From NCBI GenBank assembly GCA_030015575.1, contig JASDDO010000028.1, positions 24,159,154 through 24,223,153 on the forward strand: a stretch of DNA of 64,000 nucleotides. Direction: 5' to 3'. The translations under genes and the position numbers were made by a program. Positions 52,101-63,200 of this stretch are shown piece by piece (the first letter of the stretch is position 1; each line of letters starts with the position of its first letter). Below the pieces are notes generated by a model. That model did no database searches and was not told the DNA's origin. It worked only from the letters and a program-made list of their open reading frames with translations. The DNA comes from Agapanthus africanus. Taxonomy: Eukaryota; Streptophyta; Magnoliopsida; Asparagales; Amaryllidaceae.

Positions 52101-54024
52101 GAGGTGGCTCGAGCAGTTCGGAACGCAAACGGCAAATCCGCTTCAGGTAATATTTCTCTCAGAGTTTTTGTTATAAGGATTTTAATATCATTGGTCCTTA
52201 TATCTCTTATCTTTGCAGGGCCAAGTCTGATCGAGGGAGAGGCGGAAACGACCGTCGAGCCCAGGGGAGCGGAGGAAGCGGTACCCGCCGAACCCGAACC
52301 GACAGTAGGTAATATTGTTGAGGCCATGGAGCCTGGAGTGGAGGTCGAGGGGCCTATCACTGAGAAGGTCATTGATGCCGAACCTGAAGCGGGGGCAGAT
52401 GATATGATCATCATAGCTGAGTCCAGGGTGGTGGCGAATGAAGTGCTCGAGGCCGGCGATCCCCTGGCGATAGTGGACGATACGACCGCCATTATTGAAC
52501 CTGAGAGAGTAGTGGGCGAGGTGGCCATGATTCCCGAGGACGAACCAACCGCTCCTTCTCTGGAATCTGGCAATACTCCAGTCATTGCCCTCCCCATCTA
52601 TGGTCCTCCGCTGTCTCCAGGTCTCGCGAGCACGACAACGGTCCCCATCGAGTCGGGCGATGAGGCTACAGGCGGTGGTCTTATGTCGATAGAGGAGGGA
52701 GTCGCCTCCGTTTCAGCCGGGAGCTCCTTAGGTAAACCCTAAGTGGCTGCTTTTCTTTACTTTATAACCATTTCTGACAAGTCCACCTTTTCGTGATGCA
52801 GGCGCAGCTAGTGCCGATGCCCCACCGCTCGAGGGCGCGCCTTCGATGACCGCTTTGGCGGTGGTCACCTCTCAACCTTCTCTCATACCCTCGAAGATGT
52901 TGGAAGGTATACGTTTACGATTTATTAATCTTGTTTTCCAGATATCTAATTCGCGTACTAAAGTCACACTGTCGTGTTCTCAGGAGCGCTTTTTGATCAT
53001 GTACACCAGATGTTGCTCCCATATTTCTCCTTCCCATCTAAGCTTGCTTCCTCCCCTGGTGGCGTTGGTAAGTATAATTTCTGCTAACATTCTTCCTCTC
53101 TCTCTCCTCTTTTTTTATTGATGGAATTGTCTCTAACCTCTTTTTCTCATCTCAACTGCAGTGCTACAGATTGAAGAAGGGGATAAAAGCTCAGCCGTAC
53201 CACCAGCCCTTCCGACCTTGCCACCTGTCTTAACTGGTACAATGACCATCATATTGGTAACTTTCCTCTCTCTATTTTCTGTACTGTTATCTGATCGCAT
53301 CCCGTCTCTTTCATCTGTCGTTCTGGCTTCGGCGTCCTTTGAACCTCGCGTCACAATGCCGGCGGGTCCTTATCTGAGGAGTCTGTCTTCAAAGGGCGCT
53401 GCGAATAGTCTGCGCATGTTAAGTGATTATGTCGAGGAACTCGATGTTGAAGCTCCTACATCTGCCGCCGACTTCGCTATGGTGGTTAACCCGATGCTAG
53501 CAGTACTCGTGAACTTTCATAATGAGAGCATAATTGCATCCTGGGTTAACCATTGTAAGGAGATCGAGGGTTGCCTATTTCAATTGGAGTCGTTGCGTCC
53601 CACTCCCGAGACTGTGGCTGCCAATAATCAGAGGACTGCGTGGATTGAGCAGAGCGCTTCTTACTTCCGCCATCTCGAACAAGAGGTTATTTCAAGGCGC
53701 AAGGAGCGTGATGATGCTTCGAGCAGGTCCGCTCAACTGCATGCTCGGGTGGAGGCCAATGCTGCACGGCTGAAGGTTATCTTTGAGGGCCTCCTGCAAT
53801 GTCTCTCCGAAGGATTATCATTGAGGCATAAACTTCACGTTGTCGAGCGAGCTTCAGCCAGCCAGGAAGCAGCCCAGAAGGCGGTAGAGGAGCAACTTTC
53901 ATCTTCCTTGCAACAGCGGGCTCAGGTGGAGGCGGAGGTGGCCGCGGCTGTCACTCGAGAGGAAGTGCTGAAGGAAGTGCGAGAGCAGCTTGTGAACTTA
54001 CTAAAGACACTTCCTCCTCAGTAG
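49196..54024 (+). CDS. Antisense plant-mobile-domain/coiled-coil gene of element B, intact
   Basis: Seven exons joined by GT-AG introns: 49196-51524, 51618-51698, 51772-52146, 52219-52731, 52802-52906, 52984-53067 and 53162-54024; 4,350 bases, 1,449 residues. Every intron is phase 1. Residues 1 to about 620 form the plant mobile domain (PMD), with TWWFKAFLEQWNIPTHTF, REVSISLEEFTEVSGLPA and LAHLYHGLSRAADANEP. Residues about 690-715 are a basic, NLS-like linker (KRKSLPREPRAGGRKKKKS). The middle is Ala/Val/Glu/Pro-rich and low complexity. About residues 1200-1449 are coiled coil, ending REQLVNLLKTLPPQ. PMD genes in antisense orientation between pol and 3' LTR are known in Tat-lineage elements; the molecular role is not established. 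An intron present in C between exons 7 and 8 has lost its acceptor here but reads through in frame. The start at 49196 follows an acceptor and matches C. Confidence 0.88.
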
Positions 54025-54115
54025 ATATCCATTTTTGTAAAGAATGTATGTGTATATATATATGTATTTTTTTTATCCTTTGACATGATGTATCCTGTAT
54101 TCAATCAAGTTTATG

Positions 54116-54121
54116 AATAAA
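54116..54121 (+). terminator. Poly(A) signal of antisense gene B
   Basis: AATAAA in TTATGAATAAAAGATAC, 92 bases after the stop, preceded by TGTATCCTGTATTC. Confidence 0.7.
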
Positions 54122-54294
54122 AGATACGTCTTTTAGTAATGTCTTGTGTCACTTCTTCGCTTTTTTTTTATTATTATCAGCATATCACCTTAACGAACAT
54201 GGTTGACGGATAGTAGGGCATGCATCTTGACTTCCCTAAGAATCAGCGATGGCTTAGGTGGCAGGCTCAGATCTGCTGCCTAAGACTTTTCAAC

Positions 54295-54466
54295 TCCATG
54301 AGCCGTGAGGGTCTTATGGAGACTTTTCTCCCTACGGATCGAGAGGATCTCGTAGGTGGGTTTTCTCCTTAGGAATCGTGAGGATTCCTAAGTGTGGTTT
54401 TCTCTTATAAGTCGTAAGGATCCTATAAGAGAATTTTCCCTCTTACGAGTCGAGAGGATTCGTAAG
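54295..54466. repeat. Covarying hairpin array, block B1
   Basis: Five hairpins, including CTTAGGAATC-GTGAG-GATTCCTAAG (54368-54392, perfect 10-base arms) and CTTACGAGTC-GAGAG-GATTCGTAAG (54442-54466). Confidence 0.88.
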
Positions 54467-54690
54467 TAGTTGTTTCCCTCCTCGTCGAGAATCGAGTTCG
54501 GAGAGTGAGACCCGTGAATAGTATGCAAGAGACCATTTAGGATTGACTTGCAGGGTCCCATTGCCCTCTTACGAGTCGAGAGGGCTCGTAAGCGGTTGTT
54601 TCCCTCTTTGCCGAGAATCGACTTCAGAGAGTGAGACCCGTGAATAGTATGCAAGAGACCATTTAGGATTGACTTGCAGGGTCCCATTGT
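54443..54690. repeat. Direct duplication of about 125 bases (element B)
   Basis: Two copies starting CTTACGAGTCGAGAGG (about 54442 and 54567) and ending CAGGGTCCCATTG. They differ at a handful of positions and each carries one hairpin of the array. Confidence 0.9.
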
Positions 54691-54741
54691 TCAGGAAACA
54701 AGTTTTTGGATCCTTACTGCCCGAGATGTGAGTCAAAGAAG

Positions 54742-55735
54742 CTCTCGTCACGGAGTGTTTGTATCCGTGAGTTGAGAAGTTTTGCGAGGGATTATTTGTT
54801 TCCCAAGCGCCAAGGATTATTTGTGTCCTTGGGGTTTGAAACGAGTCGAGGGTTCCCACGGAGGCGCTGGTGGCTCTGCGAGTCGACGCGGATCAGGAGG
54901 CTCTCGTCAAGGAGTGTTTGTATCCGTGAGTTGAGAAGTTTTGCAAGGGATTATTTGTTTCCCAAGCGCCAAGGATTATTTGTGTCCTTGGGGTTTGAAA
55001 CGAGTCGAGGGTTCCCACGGAGGCGCTGGTGGCTCTGCGAGTCGACGCGGATCAGAAGGCTCTCGTCAAGGAGTGTTTATATCCGTGAGTTGAGAAGTTT
55101 TGCGAGGGATTATTTGTTTCCCAAGCGCCAAGGATTATTTGTGTCCTTGGGGTTTGAAACGAGTCGAGGGTTCCCACGGAGGCGCTGGTGGCTCTGCGAG
55201 TCGACGCGGATCAGAAGGCTCTCGTCAAGGAGTGTTTGTATCCGTGAGTTGAGAAGTTTTGCGAGGGATTATTTGTTTCCCAAGCGCCAAGGATTATTTG
55301 TGTCCTTGGGGTTTGAAACGAGACGAGGGTTCCCACGGAGACGCTGGTGGCTCTGCGAGTCGACGCGGATCAGAAGGCTCTCGTCAAGGAGTGTTTGTAT
55401 CCGTGAGTTGAGAAGTTTTGCGAGGGATTATTTGTTTCCCAAGCGCCAAGGATTATTTGTGTCCTTGGGGTTTGAAACGAGTCGAGGGTTCCCACGGAGG
55501 CGCTGGTGGCTCTGCGAGTCGACGCGGATCAGAAGGCTCTCGTCAAGGAGTGTTTGTATCCGTGAGTTGAGAAGTTTTGCGAGGGATTATTTGTTTCCCA
55601 AGCGCCAAGGATTATTTGTGTCCTTGGGGTTTGAAACGAGTCGAGGGTTCCCACGGAGGCGCTGGTGGCTCTGCGAGTCGACGCGGATCAGAAGGCTCTC
55701 GTCAAGGAGTGTTTGTATCCGTGAGTCGAGGAATT
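54742..55735. repeat. 159-base minisatellite, about 6.2 copies (element B spacer)
   Basis: Units start CTCTCGTCAAGGAGTGTTTG at 54742, 54901, 55060, 55219, 55378, 55537 and 55696, nearly identical. The unit is 53 codons long, and the array is open for 345 codons on the plus strand (the antisense-gene direction). Unrelated in sequence to the arrays in A and C but in the same place. Confidence 0.96.
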
Positions 55736-56325
55736 TTCGTTGAAGTCACTGGCTTCTTCGGTTGAAATGAACCGTTGAGGCTTGGTTTCGTCGTTTGACG
55801 GAATCCGCTGGGGAGGTATGGTTTCTTCTTTGTTTACGCCCTTGGATTGTATACAGGGATCGATGTGATCTTAACTGTAGGGCCGAAATTTTATCATTTC
55901 TTATTTTTTTTTTTGTTTTATTTTATTTCCGCGATGCTCTATCATTTCAGCTTTTATATCGCGAAGGTCGCGATTGCCCAAACATTTCGGCTATTTTTCG
56001 CGGTGCCCAATCATTTCGGCTTTTTATTATCTTATTTTTTTACTCGTTGCTCTTTATTACGAGTTGCCCGATCATTTCGGCTATTTTGCATGCATACCTT
56101 TTACTTGCTGCTTTTTATTGCAAGTTGCCCTATCACTTCGGCTATTTCGTATGCATGTGCGGCCTACTGGCTTTTCGCTGTAAACCTGAGATTCGACACC
56201 GATTTCGGCATCAGCACCGCTACAACTGGGATATTACCAGGAGCGAATCATCATTTGCCTCTATCGTTGTTGAACAAAGGAGGCTTAGCGACCGGGGTTA
56301 GGATCCCGTCGGCTAAGGCTTTTGA
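55736..56325. other. Spacer of element B
   Basis: Non-coding; colinear with 20790-21470 in C. Contains the GGATTGTATACAGGGATCGA module (55849), four CCAATCATTTCGGCT-type repeats (55975-56140) and a GATTTCGGCATCAGCACCGC segment shared with C and A. Confidence 0.7.
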
Positions 56326-56850
56326 CTTCATGAGCCGTAAGGGTCTCGTGAAGGTATTTCTCCCTACAAGTCGTGGGGATCTTGTAAGTGTATTTTCTCC
56401 TTAGGAACCGTGAGGGTTTCTAAGTGTTTTGTTCTCCTGTAAGTCGTAAGGATCCTACAGGAAGGTTTTCTCCTCATAAATCGAGGGGATTTATAAGGGT
56501 TGTTTGCCATACGAACGTATTCCCAGTCATGGATGGACCTTGGTTAGGGAAATGTTTATTCGCGCCCGTGGATTGTATACAAGGGTCAGTATTGAGCCAC
56601 TTGTAGGGCAATATTGGAAGTTTGTGGGGGTTTGCTTAAGCACAGGTTTAGGTCTCTATGACTTAAGACTTTCAAATCCTATGAGCCGTGAGGATCCCAT
56701 AAGAGAGTTTTCCTTACGAGTCGTGAGGATCTCGCAAGCGTATTTTCTCCTTAGGAATCGTGGGGATTCCTAAGTGTGTTGTTCCCTTGTAAGTCGTAAG
56801 GACCTCACGCGGGTGGTTTCTCCTTACAGGGTCGAGAGGACTCCATAAGG
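56326..56850. repeat. Covarying hairpin arrays, blocks B2 and B3
   Basis: Two blocks (56326-56497 and 56677-56850) of about five hairpins each, colinear with C2/C3 and inverted relative to A1/A2. They flank a spacer with CGTGGATTGTATACAAGGGT. Confidence 0.85.
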
Positions 56851-57054
56851 GTTCTTTAACGAAGTTGCGCCCTTTCGGGTTTTCACAACATTCGCTGGTA
56901 GTCCTGCTGTTTTTACTCACGGAGCCCTTTCGGGTTTTCATCCGTGCCCATTTTGCTTATGGACTTACCGCTTTTTTTTTATTTTTATTTTTATTATTAT
57001 TATTATTTTTATTTATTTTTATTCATCTCGTCAGCCCAAGGATGCCGCAGTATT

Positions 57055-57135
57055 AGTTTAAAGACGTTTCGGTCTGCTATTAGTTTAAGGACATTTCGGT
57101 CCACCGTTAGTTTAAGGACGTTTCGGTCCGTCATG
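57055..57135. repeat. GGAC hairpin units beside pol (element B)
   Basis: Three units of the TTTAAGGACGTTTCGGTCC kind just beyond the pol stop. Confidence 0.85.
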
Positions 57136-57229
57136 GAGAAGGCTGGCCACTGCTTATAGAGCTTGAGCTTAGGAAGATAGCGAGCGGACATAGTCGTCGT
57201 CATCTATCATTGACCTAAGCCGTGGCTCA

Positions 57230-60200
57230 TTAAGCATAATATTTCTTTAGGAAGCGGTCGTTTATTGGCCTGAAAGGCCTTTCACCGTGCATATCCATGA
57301 GTAGATAGGCCCCACCTTGGTAGACCTTATCAACGATGTACGGTCCTTCATAGTTTGGCTCGAACTTTCCCCGCTTGGCGCGATTGGGGATCATGGGCCT
57401 TTTGACCACTAGCACGAGTTCGCCTTGGTGGAATGTTCTCGGGCGGCTCAATCTTTCATATGAGCGCGTCATCTTTGCTTTATAGGCTTCCAGATTTTGT
57501 TGTGCTAGAAGCCGGATTTCATCAAGGGCGTCAAGCTCCTCAAACCGAAGGTGAGCATTTTCTTCGTCTGTCAGCTCGTAGTGGACTGCCACTTGTAGAG
57601 AGGGTAATTCTATCTCGAGAGGGAGTACTGCTTCCGTCCCAAATACCAACGCGTATGGCGTTGTGTTTGTGGCCGTTTTAAACGTAGTCCGATACGCCCA
57701 AAGAGCCTCTTGCAATCTTTCGTGCCAATCTCTCTTATTTCGTGACACTGTTTTCTTTATGATCTTCGTCAAAGTCTTGTTGAAGGCTTCAGCTAGACCG
57801 TTAGCTCGCGGGTTATAAACTGAGGAATATCTCCAGTCTATATTGTGCTGCTGTGCGAAACGGCTAATTTTATGACTTCGATAGGCTGGCCCATTATCAG
57901 AGATGATTCTTCTCGGGGTTCCAAACCGGTAGATGACATGCGTTTTGAAGAAATGGAGGATGTTCTCCGTCTTCACCTCCCTCAATGGTACTGCCTCTGC
58001 CCATTTGGAGAAGTAATCAGTCGTCGCCAAGATGAAACGATGTCCCTTTGACGATGCTGGTTCGATGGGACCGACTATGTCAGTTCCCCACATTTCGAAT
58101 GGCCAACTAGCCATTGTTGGATGCAGTGGATTGGGATGCTGATGGATGAAGTCCCCATGAATTTGGCATGGATGACATTGCCTCGCGTATTCCAGGCAAT
58201 CCTGCATCATCGTGGGCCAGTAGTAGCCCATCCGCTTTATCTTCAACTTCATCTTAGGGCCTGCTTGGTGGGAACAACAGAGTCCGTCGTGAACTTCTTG
58301 GACGACCCTTCTCGCTTCGTCAGGTCCTAAGCATCTCAACCACAGAGAGTCGAATGACCTCTTGTATAGAGTATCATTGACGAAGGCGAAAGACAGAGCT
58401 CGTTTCGTGAGCTGGTGTCTTGTGGACGCCTCTTCAGGTGTTCGGTGGAACTTGAAGTAATCTATGAAGACTTCTCTCCAGTCCTCGGTATTTTCCCTGT
58501 CTTTTATTTGCAGGGTTGTCTCCTCTTTCGCTCCTTTTTCTTCAGACGATTTCAGAGATATTTCTGTTGGGGCGAGCACTCGACGGCTTTGTATCACGAT
58601 TCTAACGTCATCGAGGTTCTCGTCAGCCAGATCTTTAGCAAGTTTGGCCAGTGCGTCCGCTTTGCTGTTTTCCGCGTGCGGTATACTTTCCAAAGTGTAA
58701 GAGGGAATTTGGGTTAGCAGTTGCTGCACTTTTTCACCGTATTTTACCAATTCCGGTTTGCATGTTTGGTAATCGCCGTTCACTTGACTGACGACCAATT
58801 GGGAGTCCCCGTATATGAGGAGGCTCTCAATTCCCATATCGATGGCGATCTCGAGGCCTGCTATCAGAGCTTCATATTCCGCTTCATTATTCGTTCTCGG
58901 CTCTGTTAAGGAGAAGGCGAAGCGCATTATCCCTCCTTGTGGAGTTACAAAGATGAGTCCTACCCCTGATTTAATTATAGGGGTACTTTGTTTACGTTTC
59001 TTCATGGAAGATGCTCCATCGAAATAAAGCTCCCATCGGATATTATCACCGTCGATCGCATCGAACGCATGTTCGTCTGGAAGATCGCAATTCAGAGGAG
59101 AATCGGCGGGTATCGGATGCTCAGCAAGGAAGTCGGCGATGGCCTGGCCTTTTACTGCCTTGAGAGGTTGATACGTTATTGAGAATTCCATCAAGAGCAG
59201 GGCCCATTTAGCGAGTCTTCCCGTCAATATGGCCTTTGACATTAAATATTTAAGAGGGTCTACTTTTGAAATCAGACGGACCTCGTGCGCCAACGCATAG
59301 TGCCTAAGCTTTGTTATTGCGAAAATCAATGCCAGGCAGTGTTTTTCAATGGGAGTGTAGTTGCTTTCTGGCCCCAGCAGGACTCGACTTAAGTAGTAGA
59401 GTGCTCTTTCTTTTCCTTGATCGTTCTCTTGTGCCCATAATGCGCCTAAGGAACCTTCGAGGGCGGTTGTATAAAGAATAAGAGGCTTTCCCTTAACCGG
59501 AGCAGCCAACACCGGCGGGTTCTGCAGATATTGCTTGATCTCATCTTCCGTCCCCAACTCAATTTTCTTGAGATTATCTGCAGTGGTATGGATTCCATCT
59601 TCCAGTTCTTTCGGAGCTGGGGGAAATTCTGAGATTACCTCATCGCTGCCGCTTTCAAAACACCAAGGGAGGTTGTTCATGTCCTCGGACCCTTCTTTTA
59701 ATATTGTTATCACATGGCAGGTGCAAATTTTCTGCCAATCCCAATGCGGAGTTGGTTTTATTCTTGTGTTTTCGGGTTCGTGCTTTTGCGGCGGCGCTAC
59801 TCTCCAACTGTCAGACAACGCGAATTTGCCAAGCTGATATTGGTCCTCAACCCAATTCTTAAAGGTGAAGCAATCTTCAAGCGGATGCCCTACTACTCGA
59901 TGGTAAAAGCAATACTTTGGGTTGGAGACTTCGCCTGCTTGTTCAGGGTGTTTAGACTCTGGCAACGTAAGCATTTGATGTTTTAGAGCGAGATCGAATA
60001 TTTTCCTTGTTTTGTTCCGAGGAAAAGAGTATGCTCGACCCATTTTCTTCCCGAGGGCTAAGTCAATAACGCTCGATTCTCGGATGCGCGGCTTCTTAGC
60101 TCTGCTTTGTAGTTGTCGAGCGCCTCTCTTGCCTTTCGACTTGTTTTTGTTCTCGTGTCGAACCTTTTTTGTAGCAGGTTGATAAGGAGCGGCATCTTCG

Positions 60201-63200
60201 TTCTTTACTGCCTGTTGGAGGAGGCGCTGTGTCTTAGCCTTCTCATAGATTGCCATTTCATGATCGTGATCATCTCGGGCTTTTTGACTCGCATCCCTTA
60301 TAAGTTTGCTCATCTGGTCTTCGGACGATGGACTGGGCGGTTTTGTATCAGGAACTTTTGCTGGTTCAGGATTAGCATCCTCCCATTGAGCGTCCGCCTC
60401 TTCATCGAAGTCATACATAGCATAACAGCTGTTTACTAGCTCCCGCTTCTTTGGCCGGATGTACCCAAGCCCTTTGGTTTCTACTTTCCCGTTAGGTAGC
60501 TTGTGTTGAGTTCCGGGGACGTTCCAAACCCTGTCATAGAATCTGGCCTTTCTAACAGTCTGTTCGAAGGGTATCCCTTGGCGCTTTAACAGTCGTTTCA
60601 AGCCTTCCGTATAATACCTAGGTAAACGAATGGGTTGAAGCCCGTCCAGCGTTGGATCTGCTCCATACCAGATTTCTTTCTCCACTTTATTTTCTTCAGA
60701 GCGGTAAAGTAGAATTGCTTTCTCTCTCTTTCTTCTGGGAGGGATATAGAATGTCCGTAACTCTTCTACACTGTAGCTATTAAATGCATCCAGTTCTTTA
60801 TGGTGTCTAGGCGGCACCATGGTTATCTGCAGACTTCGCTCTTCATCAGCGGAAATCCGTATCGAAGGCCGAGCAGGGAATACAGCATGAACTTCATCCT
60901 CTGAATCACTACCGAAGATCAACGAAGGAGCGGATGGTCCTGTCTTGGTAGATTGGGATGGACCTGAATAAATTATATCCTCCTCCTCGGTGTCACTGCC
61001 GAAGACAGGGATGGTGGCGTTAGTTTTGTTCTCCGGTTTGTGACACCTTACCGTGTCTTCGAAACTTGGCAAGAAGTATTTGGCATCTTCATACTTGCGA
61101 ACTTCGTTCACGGAAAACGGATTCAACTCTCTGGCCACAGTGTACTCGAGGCCATCCCTGGAATACTTCATACACTGATGCTGTGTAGAAGGGATGATAT
61201 TGTACTCGTGTAGCCATGGTCGGCCGAGCAGAGCATTGTAGCACGTCTTGGCATCTATAACATGGAATTTGATGTCTGTGACGAGCAGCCCGAAGCGTAG
61301 CGTCAATATCACAGATCCGAGAGTCTTTGAGGATTGAGAGTCGAAACCGGAGATAGTGATCTTGTCTCGGGCGAGGTGTTGGACACTCATGCAAATTTCC
61401 TTTAACACTCGTACATTGAGTAAATTGACGGACGATCCGTTATCGACCAAGATTTTACCTATCTTTATGTCATGGCAATATCCTGAGACATAAAGGGGGC
61501 GATTATGTTCACACGTCCCGAGGAGAAGGTCTTCATCACCAAAAGCGACGTCGGCTGTGTGCACTTCTTCCAATTCGTCTTTCATCTTTTCTTCGGCTAA
61601 GAAGGCTTGAAACTGGTCCGGATCTTGTAGCGCTTTAATCAAAGAGTCTCTGGCTTCCTTTAATAGTAACAAGGCATCAAGGATACTGAGCTGAGAGGGC
61701 AGTTTCCTCAGATGTGCCAGAACGTTGTAATCCACCTTACTTCTCTTCGGCGGGTTCTTGGCGTTTAGCTCTTCCAGAACTTGGTCATCTAAAACGATGT
61801 CTTCAGAGACCTTTTCTTTCCCTTTATCTTTTCTATTCGAGGGTCCGAGGTTCTTTTCAGGCAGTGTCCGATTCCGCAGCCGGATATTTTCGCAAACCAC
61901 TGGCTCCTCTTCTTTTCCCGAAGTCGACTCTTTAAAGAGAGGGGCAATCTCTAGCTCCTCATCAGAGTCGCTCCTAAATGTGGGCACTTGCGACGTGGTA
62001 GTGTTAACCATGTGACAGTTGCCGGCAGTTCTTTCAGGCACTTTGGTCGTGTTTCTTTGCTCCCGACGAATCTTACGCTTTTCCCGTTTAAAGCGTTGTT
62101 GATTAGCGACGTATCCTTGCCACCATCTATCGAACGCTTTGCACTCTTGGGTAGAATGTGAGACCTTCTGATGATATAGGCAATAAGAGGGGTGCATTTC
62201 TACCACGCTGGTAACTTTTTCTTCTGAGGGTGGTAGCTTCATGCCCATCGATATGGCCTTAGCGAACTTCTTTTTTATCTTGAATTGGCTTTTGTCAGCG
62301 GTGGAGGCATTTTGCTCCAGCGGGATCATCTCAGCTCCTCCCTCAAGTCGCTGGCGCTTGGCCGTTTCGAATATAGCCGTCTCGCGTTCTTGATCAGCTT
62401 TACTTTTCAATCGAGCTTCACTAAGAAACGCGTCAATCATTTCTATTGATAATTCCGGAACCCTTGACTCAGTATTTGCCCCCGGCTTTTTGGTGCCAGA
62501 AGTCCCTTCATCGTTCGAGGTCGAGTGAGAGATCATATGACAGCTCGCCACATACTCCTCGGATTCATCCGATGAACTTTCCTCCTCATCCTCTTTTTGA
62601 AAGACGTGATCAAGGAAATCTTGGAGCGTAATGGGGGTCCGCGCCTTTTGGTTATATTCATCCAGCGCGTCGATTTGCTTTTGCAAGTCCGTGCGCTTGT
62701 CGCCAGGCTTCACGGGCTTCTTAGATTTCTTCTTCTTCTTTTTCGAAGATTTTGACGGCTGGTTATGAACGCTTGAACTACCACCATCGGTCTTCGGAGT
62801 CGGACGTGGCTTCAACATCCCCTCAATAACCTGCGGTTCTAAGGGGTTCTTCCAGTTGACCGCTGGACAGGTCTGAAGATCATTTAACATTCTCCTCGTT
62901 TTGGCTGATAATACAACCTCCCAAGGAGTTTCTTCAATGACGGAGCATGTTGCCCCCGGCGTATTCGTCCCTTTAGCGATGTGGGGCTGCGGGGGATTCA
63001 CCTTCCATTTGTCGGATAGCGCAAATTTGCCCTGGCGGTACTGGTTTTCAAGCCAATTTTTGAAAACGTAACAGTCTTCGATTGGATGTCCTAGCACTCT
63101 ATGATAAGGGCAGTAATTAGGATCGTTGACGTCACTTGGTTGTGACGGACGTTTTGGATCTGGAAGATTTATGAGCCTATTGCGCAATGCCAGCTCGAAT

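Noticed and set aside
54706-55743. 345-codon open frame over the 159-base repeat
   Set aside because: Same reason; near-identical nucleotide repeats, no independent evidence of translation.
59530-59560. RT loss in B as an intron
   Set aside because: There is no inserted sequence here; RT is absent from the DNA, not spliced out.
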